From: Ancistrus triradiatus
Lineage: Eukaryota; Chordata; Actinopteri; Siluriformes; Loricariidae
Reading direction: 5' to 3'
NCBI GenBank assembly: GCA_025084515.1
Contig: JAJAGP010003230.1
Location: 1 to 64,000 of the forward strand
Length of the DNA: 64,000 nt
Numbering within the stretch: position 1 is the stretch's first letter; every line of letters begins with the position of its first letter. Both the position numbers and the translations under genes were made by a program. Shown here one piece after another: positions 24,814-36,183 of the stretch. The notes under the pieces were generated by a model, which was given only the letters and a program-made list of their open reading frames with translations, made no database searches and had not been told where the DNA came from.

Positions 24814-26014
24814 TTAGCGGTCAGATAACTGACCGCAGGAAGCACAGCATTGTAGTAAAAGTCCACTAGCCTGCTTTAAATAATGAGACCTACCTTAAGA
24901 CCTGTATAACTTAACTTAGAGCTTCCCTGCTTTATTGAGGTTTCATTATCAATAATTAATAATGAAAAAGTGTTATTAAATGTTGTGAAAGATTATGATG
25001 AAAGCAACCATGTCAAAATCATAAAATCATAATTTCACTGGATTAAAGATGAAAATGTGACAAAAAAAAAAAAAATTGCATTCTTATTTCTATATTTAGT
25101 CCTAATACTTAATTATCCATTATGATCAGAAAACAGGGCATTAAGTGAGATTTTAAATATACTTTCCCAAGATGAATACCCAAACTAAATCAATGCCAAA
25201 TCTTACCGAAACCAAATATTATTTTAAATGACCTTTTTTCATACAATCCTTAAAATGTTTTTAATAAGAGAGAAAATGTGTGTAGTAAAAAAGTTGATTT
25301 AATATGAATTCTGTTTTTTAGAACAAGTTGATCAGAATAGCTGCTTATAGGAAGTTTAGCTTAAGTGTAAAAAACAACAAAGAAGGGGATATGCAGGCAA
25401 AGTCAGTGCAAGCTCGCTTGTTGCATAGCAATTTACCAAATGCTATTGTACCAGGAAATATGAAATCTGTAATCACTGCAAGTATATGTGACACAATGTG
25501 AAAACATAACTGCAGCTGCACCTCATAATCATAATCATATGTAATACAACGCTGAAGTTTTATTTACTTCTCAACAATGGACATGGCCATGTAAAGTACC
25601 TTAATGGTTAAACTGAAGTTTATGGTTAAACACACAACCAATCATTGTATTAGTACAATGAATGCTGCACTGCTAATGAACATAACATCTCTGTATTAAC
25701 CGGTAATGAATGTAACTGTGCAGCAATATGAATAATAATGAGGTAAAACTGGTTATGAGTGTAATAACATAGTAATAACTGGTAATTAATGTTAGGCCAA
25801 CATCTTTTCAGCCTTGTTATAATCATATAACCTTAAATTATTTATTCTTTCTTTCTTTTTGCTTTCTTTGTTTTTCTCACTAGTGTTCTAATAATTATAT
25901 TCCGTCTTTAATTTATTTTGACACTGGTTGTAAACGTGATTTGAAAAATGACTAGCCAGTGAATTCTACTAATATGGATAAATGTTTACTTACTTCTTGT
26001 GTTGTGGTATATGG

Positions 26015-26049
<35 letters not shown>

Positions 26050-26309
26050 GATGGTTGGAAGGTCTTTTGTAAAGTTTTGGAGGGAATTGACTTTTCTTCC
26101 CCCCTCATTAATGTGAATGGCACCAAATCTCTCTCACTCGATCTCTCTAAACTGCTATAAAACTACTAAATAAATAAAACACTTTAAAACTAACATGAGG
26201 AACTCTTAGGAACTGGAGAATGAGCTAATACAACATTGATATTAATATTGTCTGCTTTAGGAAAAAAGTAACATTATTAGTAGCTGACATGTGATTTATA
26301 GCCCCTCCA

Positions 26310-26340
<31 letters not shown>

Positions 26341-26515
26341 CATTGCAGATACACGCAACCCAGACTCAGAAATATGTAAATGAATCCTAATAGAAACTAT
26401 ATCTATATATAACTATATAATGTTAAGATTTAGGCAGATCTGGTGTGTGTGTGTGTTAATTCTAGCATGTGTCTGAATGAAAGGGCATTTTATAAACCTC
26501 CTACACACAGGAAAC

Positions 26516-26584
<69 letters not shown>

Positions 26585-26938
26585 TGAATGTGACCTTTGA
26601 CTCTGCAGTTGAGCCTATGTGACTTTAGTGTGGATTACACCACCCAGGAAATACTTCCTCCAAACACACTTATACAGATCTGTCTCTCGATCATGCAGTG
26701 ATAACACAGGGGGGTATCCATTGTGTCTCAAGTGCTCTTGTGTGTCACTGTTAGCATTAAAAACTCATTTATCAGTCATCAAGTAAACCTGCACATGGTG
26801 TTTGAAACAGTGTGCACAGACATTATCACAAAGAATAGCATAGTGGGTTAATGTTAATGCAGTTCTTAATAAATAGTAACATGGAATTAGATGAACTTTA
26901 ATGTAAATCTAGCATATTGTTTGTACATGTATATTTAG
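24400..26938. other. No gene seen; AT-rich intergenic sequence with several microsatellites
   Basis: GT or CA runs occur at 24775-24811, 26019-26045, 26309-26336 and 26516-26582. Nothing coding was recognised. Confidence 0.5.
26516..26582. repeat. Long GT microsatellite
   Basis: A pure GT run of about 64 bp, one of the longest in the window. Confidence 0.95.
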
Positions 26939-27122
26939 TCATTTAGCAGACACTCTTATCCAGAGTGACTTACAATTGATACAGTCTTACAATCCAAGCA
27001 ATTGTGGGTTAAAGGCCTTGCTCAAGGCACCCAACAGTGGCAGCTTGGCAGAGGTGGGATTTGAACCCTGGACCTTCTGGTCCAAAGTCCAGTACCTTAC
27101 CCGCTAGGCTACCACAGTCCCA
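26939..27122 (-). mobile_element. SINE-like 190-bp dispersed repeat
   Basis: Read on the minus strand it starts with a tRNA-like A box (GGTAGCCTAGCGGGTAAGG) and a B box (GGGTTCAAATCC). The same unit recurs at 27351-27452 (part) and 55162-55349. Its ends were set from this three-way comparison. Confidence 0.7.
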
Positions 27123-27267
27123 CATAATCATACTATATGTGGAACTCCTGTCATGGAACTTGCCATTAAGGTGAGATACAGCACAGGTACAGACTTTTTA
27201 CGAGAAGAGAAAGTATGCGCTCATTAACGAAATGTACATAACAATTTCTTGACAAGCTGAAATACGT

Positions 27268-27349
27268 CGTTGTCGGCAGGACTCGAACCTGCGCGGGGAG
27301 ACCCCAATAGATTTCGAGTCCATCGCCTTAACCACTCGGCCACGACAAC
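27268..27349 (-). tRNA. tRNA-Ser (anticodon CGA, reads UCG)
   Basis: The 82-nt minus-strand sequence folds as a class II tRNA. The 7-bp acceptor is perfect (GTTGTCG/CGACAAC), the D stem is GCC/GGC, and the anticodon loop is CTCGAAA with anticodon CGA. The long variable arm is GGGG-TCT-CCCC and the T arm is GCAGG-TTCGAGT-CCTGC. One anticodon-stem pair is G-U rather than G-C. A box (TGGCCGAGTGG) and B box (GGTTCGAGTCC) are intact. No run of four T follows within about 20 nt, only TTT, so termination may be weak. It abuts a SINE-like fragment on one side. It looks functional, but tRNA-derived relics are common in fish genomes. Confidence 0.85.
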
Positions 27350-27350
27350 A

Positions 27351-27452
27351 TGGTTTAAGGGTTTTGCTCAAGAACCCAACATTGGCGAGGTAGGATTTGA
27401 ACCCTAGACCTTCTGACCCATAGTCCAGTTAACCACTATGCTACCACAGTCC
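27351..27452 (-). mobile_element. Partial copy of the 190-bp SINE-like repeat abutting tRNA-Ser
   Basis: It matches the promoter-proximal half of the copy at 26939-27122 and starts one base beyond the tRNA 5' end. The other half is absent. Confidence 0.65.
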
Positions 27453-28060
27453 ATAGTTTGTACAGTCTTACTCAATGCTAGGAAAATGCAATTGCATTGA
27501 TAATGACCATCAATATTATGATTAAAATCAATCTAAATTGATGAATGAAACGTAGAACTCTGTGAATGAGTTAGGGCACTTTAGAGAAATGTGTCCTGTC
27601 TGTATGTGACTGCAGTGAGTGTTCCAGCTTTGCAACTATTGAAACTATGTATAATTTCTTTTCAGATTACTACCGATATGAACCTGTCAGAAAGGGGAAA
27701 TGGTAACAAGAAAAATGAGTGGAATAGACAAAGAGAGTAGGAGAGGAAAACACATTTTGAAACAGAAAGGGATAAAGGATTCAAAAATAAAATGTGCAGA
27801 GTAAATAAGATCCTGTTGTTGCATTGTTTTTTCTTTATGCTGCATTTGCCACTCATTAATCATTTTGAAATAAATGACCGTGCACATGCAGTTTGAAACA
27901 TTTTAGCAGAAAATGTGTAACTTGTGAGTTGCAGTGCTACTATTATATGCTGTATAATGTAAAAGGTTGAGGACCCCTCATCAGCATACATGCATTTTCA
28001 CATTTAAAACAAACTTTAGCATGGAGCAAAATTAAATGTGACAGGTCTCAGTCCATCGTA

Positions 28061-28061
28061 G

Positions 28062-28111
<50 letters not shown>
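28061..28111. repeat. GC/CA microsatellite
   Basis: GCGCGCGCACACA runs into about 40 bp of CA; alternating purine-pyrimidine throughout. Confidence 0.95.
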
Positions 28112-28113
<2 letters not shown>

Positions 28114-28164
28114 CTGTTTTGGAGGCACTAACTTACCTTCCTCATGTCTTCTGAATGTGTTAGG

Positions 28165-28310
28165 ACACCAAAATACCCGGAGGAAAGCCATGCAGGCAGA
28201 GGTAAATATGAACTCCACAGAGGCGGAGTCCAGGCCAGGAATCGGACTACAAATCTCAAGATTGTAAGGTGATATTGATAAACCACATCAGCACTATATC
28301 ACCCTAAATA
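28165..28310 (-). mobile_element. Decayed tRNA-derived SINE
   Basis: The reverse strand resembles the SINE body near GGACTCCGCCTCTGTGGAG and a weak B-box region. Head and tail are poorly preserved. Confidence 0.4.
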
Positions 28311-28608
28311 GGTAATATTTCTATAAATTATATTGCATACATTTGAAAGCATACTGAAAAAAGTTAAACCACTTGTGTTGTTTGAACTTGTGACTCACTT
28401 TAACTTCATTGACTTATTGGAGATTCAGTTACATCCAAGCAGAAGTTGAGTCCATTTCTTATAATTAGAAAACCAACAGTTTGAGCAGAGTATGACTGTA
28501 TTTATAATTTATTATCATTAAGTCGGTTAATGAATCATTCATTAACAAGAAAGTAATATATGTATAATGTATACAACTGGTATGTTATAAAACTGTTGAG
28601 TAACTGTT

Positions 28609-28622
28609 TTGTGTGTGTGTGT

Positions 28623-28661
<39 letters not shown>

Positions 28662-28687
28662 GTGTGTGTGTGTGTGTGTGTTGTGTG
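28609..28687. repeat. Interrupted GT microsatellite
   Basis: About 75 bp of GT with a few single-base interruptions. A second GT run follows at 28805-28832. Confidence 0.95.
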
Positions 28688-29434
28688 GGTGTTTTGTCCA
28701 CAGCTAATTTTAGAGCTTAATAATGTCTATTCTGAAGGAAATTAGTCAAACACAGCTGTGTGAATCTTTGGTTTTCTCTCAGCCTCTGTCTCTCTCTCTG
28801 TCTACGTGTGTGTGTGTGTGTGTGTGTGTGTGATAGAGAAAGATTGAAAAAGTATGTTTGCTCAAAGGATTTTCTGTTGCTAAGATCACTGGAGACAACA
28901 GAGTGACTGTTGTGTGAATATTACTTTAGTGCAGCTAGAAACACATTTTAGATTCACTGGCCCTTAACTGACAAAGTTGCATGATTCTGATACATGCAAA
29001 TGTTAACATTAGCCAAAATTTTAATTTTCACAACCAGAATGTGTTGACAGGCAGTTTATCTACTGAAAATAACACTCAGTCAGCTCAAGGGCACCCCACC
29101 TTAATGTTCTAAAATGATATTTATAACATAGTCACTCTGAGAGTAATTGTTTAGATTGAAATTGCTTTTATCATATTCGTCTTAGATTTACTATAATCAC
29201 ATAAATCTATTCAAATAAAAATTTGTTGAGGTTTTCTGAAAGAAGGTACAATTGACTTAAGTGATCATAATGAGACTGAAGTAGGTTTGTTGTTGTGTCT
29301 TTTGATGTTTTGGGCTTTATCCCTTAGCAGTAGGTGAACATGATGACAGTATAGGCTTTTATCATGAACATACTTTGCTATTTCAACATAATGTCCCTGC
29401 GCACATGAAAAGCAACATATGGCGTTAATAGACC

Positions 29435-29700
29435 TTGACTGGTCTGCTCAGTGCCCGACAGCTTTGTGATGACTTGGAACTTGACACTGAGCCAGGTCCT
29501 AACACCCAACAACTACAAAAATGCTGTATAGCAGATATAATCGAAATATTTTGCTGTGACAAAATGCAAAATACACGAAGCCTTTCCACAAGAGCAGTGG
29601 ATGTTCCAGCAGCAAAGATGGGAAAACGCCAGATTACTGCCTATGCTTTTGGATTGGATGTTGGAGTACTGGGTATCCACAAACTTTTGACTATATATAA
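29435..29700 (+). mobile_element. Decayed 3' part of a Tc1-like element
   Basis: A short open frame (about 100 codons) ends close to GTATCCACAAACTTTTGAC, the kind of terminus found in fish Tc1 elements. Wording such as KMGKRQITAYAFGLDVGVLG fits a decayed transposase tail only loosely. Confidence 0.35.
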
Positions 29701-29749
29701 GATACAATTTCCTGTTTGCAAACCACTCAATTTACATTTTTGAAACAAC

Positions 29750-30777
29750 AAGATGTGAAATAGATCACACTGTGTTTTCCATATTGCAATGTATAAATAC
29801 GTTATTGGTAATTCTTCAGTTGGGGCTCTTTTTATCATATTAAATTATTAATTGTGAAAAACAAAAATTTTTATATTTTTTACAAATTATTTTAAGATAA
29901 TGTTTATATTATTTAAAGTAAAAGAGTTAATGATACTACAATTCAGCTTATATAGAATGTAAATATGCAATTAAATATTACTTAATTGATAAGTAATTAA
30001 TAATTTATGTGTTGGTTATGACATGTTGCCATAATGACAATTTTCACTTTTTTTCGGAAAATAAGTTTTACAAAAAGTCAAGGATTCGCTAACGCTAGTC
30101 ATCAGCTAGTATAAGACCCACTTTAAATAAACAGAAATAATGTGAACATTTAATTTTTTGTGTGTAAAATACTGCCTTAATGATATAAATGGAAATGATG
30201 AATAACATACTTAATAATCAGAAGGAATATATGATTAAAGTACTCACATTTCCAGACATCAAAATGTCACTCTTCTCGCTAGTTGACATGTTTTCCCCTG
30301 TCAGTTTTTGTTTAGATGGTTATGACATAAACATGTGTCACCTTCACATCATTTGCTACAGAAATCATAGGCTGTTGCGGTTTAATGCCTTGTGCATACT
30401 GTGGCCGTATATTACATGTGTGGGCTGATAAAACTTGTGTTGTAAACGTGTTCAAGTGTATGTCTGATTTTCTCCTTTTGTGTTGTTCTTGAGATTAGTT
30501 ATGTGTAAGAGTGTGTTTGTGAGTGTTGAATTAAATGATAATGTAGGTCCTTTATCTGATGCACCCTTGAAGATCATAATGGTGTGAATTTGAACTTGTA
30601 TTTATCAGGAAGGAATTTGTATTGTTAGTAGATTTTTCTGTTGTCGGTTAAGAAAATTGTTGTAGAAATGTTTATAGTTTATATTGTGAACTTATCACGA
30701 TTGTCTCTTAGTCTTCCTCTTCTCTCACTCGTTTTCATATACCCTCTCCACATACCTGAGCCCCCTCTCCCGCCCAA
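29750..30777. other. No gene seen; AT-rich intergenic sequence
   Basis: Only chance frames were seen. Confidence 0.45.
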
Positions 30778-32077
30778 ATTATGGTGGAAAATAAGTATTT
30801 GGTCAATAACAAAAGTTCAGCTCAATACTTTGTAACATAACCTTTGTTGGCAATGACAGCGATCAAACCTTTCCTGCAAGTCTTCACCAGGTTTGCACAC
30901 ACTGTAGCTGGTATTTTGGCCCATTCCTCCATGCAGATCTCCTCTAGAGCAGTGACGTTTTGGGGTTGTCGCTGGGCAACACGGACTTTCAACTCTCTCC
31001 ACAAATATTCTATGGGGTTGAGGTCTGGAGACTGGCTAGGCCACTCCAGGACCTTGAAATGCTTTTTACGGAGCCACTCCTTCATTGCTCGAGCGGTGTG
31101 ATTGGGATCATTGTCATGCTGGAAGACCCAGCCACGTTCCATCTTCAATGTTCTCACTGATGGAAGGAGGTTTTGGCTTAAAATCTCACGATACATGGCC
31201 CCGTTCATTCTTCCCTTAACACGAATCAGTCGTCCTGTCCCCTTTGCAGAAAAACAGCCCCAAAGCATGATGTTTCCAGCCCCATGCTTCACAATAGGTA
31301 TTGTGTTCTTGGGATGCAAACACAACGAGTTGAGTTTTTTACCAAAAAGTTCTATTTTTGTTTGATCTGACCATATGATATTCTCCCAATCCTCTTCCGG
31401 ATCATCCATATGCTCTCTGACAAACTTCAGACGGGCCTGGACATGTACTGGCTTAAGCAGGGGGGCACGCCTGGCACTGCAGGATCTGAGTCCCTCTCGG
31501 CGTAGTGTGTTACTGATGGTAGCTTTACTTTGGTCCCAGCTCTCTGCAGGTTGTTCATCAGGTCCCTCCATGTAGTTCTGGGATTTTTGCTCACCGTTCT
31601 CTTGATCATTTTGACCCCACGGGATGAGATCTTGTGTGGAGCCCCAGATCGAGGGAGATTATCAGTGGTCTTGTATGTCTTCCATATTCTTACAATTGCT
31701 CCCACAGTCGATTTATTCACACCAACCTGCTTGCCTATTGTAGATTCACTCTTCCCAGCCTGGTGCAGGTCTTCAATTTTCTTCCTGGTGTCCTTCAACA
31801 GTGGAGGACAGAAGAGCTTCTTAAAGAAGAAGTTACATGTCTGTGAGAGCCAGAAATCTTGCTTGTTTGTGGGTGACCAAATACTTATTTTCCAACATGA
31901 TTTACAATTCAATTCTTTAAAAATCCTACAATGTGATTTCCTGGATTGTATTTTTTCTTATTTTTTGTCTCTCATTGTTGAAGTGTACCTATGATGAAAA
32001 TTACAGACCTCTCTCACCTTTCTCAGTAGGAGAACTTGCACAATCAGTGGCTGACTAAATACTTTTTTGCCCCACTG
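30778..32077 (-). mobile_element. Tc1 family A copy with the best-preserved transposase
   Basis: The right terminus (GCCCCACTG) is intact and followed by TA. At the left, the match begins at the internal repeat (AAAATAAGTATTTGGTCA), so about 175 bp including the outer terminus is missing. The coding strand is minus. Compared with the other copies, about 85 bp around the start codon has been deleted near 31800. Confidence 0.9.
30822..31912 (-). pseudogene. Tc1 family A transposase, two overlapping open segments, start codon lost
   Basis: The 5' segment (31912-31427) carries the DNA-binding part (GKQVGVNKSTVGAIVRIWKT, LPRSGAPHKIS). The 3' segment (31571-30822) is 249 codons and uninterrupted. 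It holds the DD34E triad: Asp in WSDQTKIELFG, Asp in QHDNDPNHTA and Glu in SPDLNPIEYLW, and ends [14 protein letters not shown] small shift in the overlap (about 31430-31570) separates the segments, and the family's initial MAKTKELS is missing. The enzyme would cut and paste the element at TA. Read as inactive. Confidence 0.85.
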
Positions 32078-32079
32078 TA

Positions 32080-33905
32080 TTGTTCGAAAATATGCAAAGG
32101 TTGTATAGATATGAACAAAATGATTACATTCTATGTTTTTTTAAGTTATTATAAAAATACAACTGGTGATTTGTAATGAATTTATAATTTTTTTAATCAT
32201 TTTATTAATTTTATTATATGTATTTATGTTAAAACGTTTAAAAAAGGAAATCATAATTATTTTGGTGCAGAAGTTGTAGGTGATGCAATAAATGACATTT
32301 GTAACATTTATTAATTTATTATGAATTTATAACCTTTGGACGTATAGAATCACTCGAATACACCGTAAATCGCTTGCATAGAAGCAGACAGACGGAAGCA
32401 TTTCCCACTCTGGGTTTTTACTACTGCAACACGGATGAAAAGCAATGCACAGTACAACTCCACAGCAACCGCCACATAGAACTAGAGATAATTATATGAG
32501 TAAGTGCAGCCCCCTAGTGGACACAAAGGAAATAAACAACTGAAATAGCCTACTAAATACCGTCATACAAACGGTACTTATGGTGACATTATGATATAGT
32601 GAAAATTTATCATTCAATACATTTATACATATCATTTGTAGAATTCAAAATACAAATATGATATGTGTATTTGTGTGTTCATACAGGTTGTGGAGTGATT
32701 GTAAGCATGGTTTGCTCTCAACATTTATAAGAACACAACCCAGAAGAACCTTTTCCAGTCGTAAACTGTAGTGACGCCAGTGATATTGGATGTTGTACCA
32801 GTTCGCCAGAACCTCAACATTTTGTTTGGAAGTTGAATATACATCTATGAATATTGGATTAAGCTATTATGGCTTACTCCATGACCATGACACTGCTAAA
32901 CCGACTTGATTCATACTCCAAAAAGAAAAAAAATCTTACATTTGTGTGTTAAAAAAATTAGCAAATTTTTATTTTGCATCTTGTGTCATAACAACAGTCA
33001 ACATCAAAATAGGTAGCCTGTGGTTTCATTGCAAGTTGGTAATTTTTAATTAATCAATAATAGCTTATATTTAATCACAGTGTCATTTTAAGAACTTCAC
33101 ATAAAACCATGAAAGTCCAGTTGCTTTGATGTGTAATAAAATGGTGCATGGATGAATAAAATACATCAAAATATGTGATTAAACTTGGGGTCCCAATTAT
33201 TTTTGAGTTATGGTGCAAGGGTAATTTCAAAGCAAACTCATGACCAAATATGTTGACTTTCAAATGCTATATTTTCTGAGCATTCTAAGACTAACTTTAC
33301 TGCTGATGTAATCATTATTTTTAATTAGGTGAAACCTGAAACCCTGAAGATCCACCTATTTTCTCATCAGCCTGCTCTGCTTCTCTAGATTGCTGCTGTG
33401 TTTCCTATACGAACTATACCATTAACTAAGTCATTAATGTTTACATTTTCATGGGTTTTCTAGACTTAAATTCAACTCATACTTTGATAAATACACCCAT
33501 TTTATGTTTACTTTTTGCTAGCAACCTGACTAGCCTACAAGCTGGGGTTAGCTTGCTAATTAATGCTAGCTAACAACGTTATCTAACATCAGTTGACAGT
33601 GTTTTCCCCAGTGGAAAACCTGGTGACATTAGGTTTTCATTTTAAATCACTGTGGCTTGTGGCTAGTTACTTTAAATAATGTTGCAAGGTAGGAATGACT
33701 CCCTCTGTCTCTTTCTCCTCTTTCACATGCAAGCAAGCTGAAAATCCATGCAGTAGCTATAAGGAGAAATTGATGTGACATGGCTCTGCCCTTCTAGGCA
33801 GAAATCAAAAGTAGGACGGTTTGGAAATTTGTACTCTAACAAACCACGAAGCAAATTATGAGAAATGCCAAAATACTGTGGCAATACCACAAACCTGCTA
33901 AACAT
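32080..33905. other. No gene seen; AT-rich intergenic sequence
   Basis: A tract at 32340-32560 is less AT-rich than its surroundings but shows no coding or repeat signature that I recognise. Confidence 0.4.
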
Positions 33906-33907
33906 CT

Positions 33908-34744
33908 AGGGATGTATTCATAAATATTCTAAGAATACTCTTAGAGAGCTCCTAACTTAGATTAAAAACTCCTTGCTAGGAGTTTTAGTTTAAGAGTGAT
34001 TCAGTGATCTGAGAGCAATTATAAGCAAGGAGAACACAAAAACTTTTATCTCAAGGGATGACCCAGTTGCTAGGTATGACACATTCTTTTGAAGATGGTG
34101 ATTAGTTGTCACCCCTGTAACTCACTCTATCTGTCTCTCTCACACACAGGGAAACACACTCTTAATCGGGGAAATACTGTATAGCCTATCATAAGCCTTT
34201 GATATAACAGGCATAGGTTTATTTCTGTGTATTTTACACTAATCATGCACATGTTTATTTGCTTAATTTTTTTTGACAGTGTATTTACAATGCTAGTAAT
34301 TTTTGTAGCCTACTTAGTCTATAGCCTGTGAACTGGAAATAATGTGGCTCCGATCTTTTCAGTTACTTTGATCACTGCCACGTCTAATCTATTTAACGGT
34401 TGGGATTGGTTTATATTCATTTCGGGCATTTGTACAACATTGTTGTGCTGGGTAGGAGATATTAGCGATTCTCTAATAAGGTCAACCACAAACATTGTTT
34501 TTCCTTGTCGTATTTCCTCCATGTTTAAGAACTTCTAAGCCTCCTAAAAGTCCTCCTCCCTATTCCTAACAGTTTTTCATCTTAGAAACTCTTTTAGCGG
34601 TTAAGATACTTAATGAATATATAATCTTTACTAGGATCTACTCCTAGCTTTTAGAGTGAAATGCCCACAATTCTAAGATTTTTCTTAGAATTTCGTGACT
34701 AGAAGCTTCTCTAAGCACTAAGATTCTTTATGAATATGGCCCCT
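33908..34744. mobile_element. Non-autonomous inverted-repeat DNA transposon (about 0.84 kb)
   Basis: The left end reads AGGGATGTATTCATAAATAT and the right end, complemented, AGGGGCCATATTCATAAAGA. Several CTTAGA/TCTAAG motifs recur near both ends. These ends resemble PIF/Harbinger-like elements of fish, but that is from memory. A 67-codon minus-strand frame (34522-34319) has no recognised domain. Confidence 0.65.
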
Positions 34745-34844
34745 GAAAGTCAGATACATAATATGAGAAGGTGCAAGAGAGGCATTCAGAGAAGAGAGCA
34801 GAATATGAGGACAGACACTCCAACTGCCAGAGTGAGACAAAGTA

Positions 34845-36181
34845 CAGTGGGGCAAAAAGGTATTTAGTCAGCTGCTGATTGTGCAAGTTCTCCTACTTAG
34901 AAAGATGAGAAGGGTCTGTAATTTTCATCATAGGTACACTTCAACTATGAGAGACAAAATGAGAAAAAAAAAATCCAGGAAATCACATTGTAGGATTTTT
35001 AAAGAATTTACTTGTAAATGATAGTGGAAAATAAGTATTTGGTCACACACAAACATGCAAGATTTCTCACAGACCTGTAACTTCTTCTTTAAGAAGTTTG
35101 TCTGTCCTCCGCTCGTTACCTGTATTAATGGCACCTGTTTGACCTCGTTATCTGTATAAAAGACACCTGTTCACAGCCTCAAACAGTCAGACTCCAAACT
35201 CAACCATGGCCAAGACCAAACAGCTGTGAAAGGACACCAGAAAGAAACTTGTAGACCTGCACCAGGCTGGGAAGAGTGAATCTACAATAGGCTAGCAGGT
35301 TGGTGTGAATAAATCAATTGTGGGAGCAACTGGCCCGTCTGAAGTTTGCCAGACAACATACAGTATGGATGATCCAGAAGAGGATTGGGAGAATATCATG
35401 TGGTCAGATGAAACCAAAATAGAACTTTTTGGTAAAAAGACAATTCGTTGTGTTTGGAGGAAGAAGAATGCTGAGTTGCATCCCAAGAACACCATACCTA
35501 CTGTGAAGCATGGGGGTGGAAACTTCATGCTTTGGGGCTGTTTTTTCTGCAGAGGGGACAGGACGACTGATCTGTGTTATGGGAAGAGTGAACGGGGCCA
35601 TGTATGGTGAGATTTTAAACCAAAATCTCCTTCCATCAGTGAGAGCATTGAAGATGAAACATGGCTGGGTCTTCCAGCATGACAATGATCCCAAACACAC
35701 CGCTCAGGCAACAAAGAGTGGCTCCGTAAAAAGCATTTCAAGGTCCTGGAGTGGCCTAGCCAGTCTCCAGACCTCAACCCCCATAGAAAATTTGTGGAGG
35801 GAGTTGAAAGTCCGTGTTGCCCAGCGACAGCCCCAAAACATCACTGCTCTAGAGAAGATCTGCATGGAGGAATGGGCCAAAATACCAGCTACAGTGTGTG
35901 CAAACCTGGTGAAGAAATGTTTGACCTCTGTCATTGCCAACAAAGGTTATGTTGCAAAGTGTTAAGTTGAACTTTTGTTATTGACCAAATACTTATTTTC
36001 CACCATGATTTACAGTTACATTCTTTAAAAAATCCTACAATGTGATTTCCTGGATTTTTTTTTCTCATTTTGTCTCTCATACTTGGTGTACTTATGATGA
36101 AAATTACAGACCTCTCTCATCTTTCTATGTAGGGGAACTTGCACAATCAGTAGCTGACTAAAGACTTTTTTTGCCCCACTG
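34845..36181 (+). mobile_element. Tc1 family A copy with both termini, internally deleted
   Basis: Outer ends CAGTGGGGCAAAAAG and CCCCACTG are flanked by TA at 34843-34844 and 36182-36183. Transposase pieces on plus: the start codon at 35207 is followed by an early stop (35229). A deletion near 35330 joins the helix-turn-helix region to the ARLKFAR region. The catalytic parts ([31 protein letters not shown]) lie in two frames up to 35965. Confidence 0.9.
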
Positions 36182-36183
36182 TA

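Noticed and set aside
21471..26582. CRISPR-like array of regularly spaced repeats
   Set aside because: The repeats are dinucleotide microsatellites in animal DNA, without spacers or a leader.
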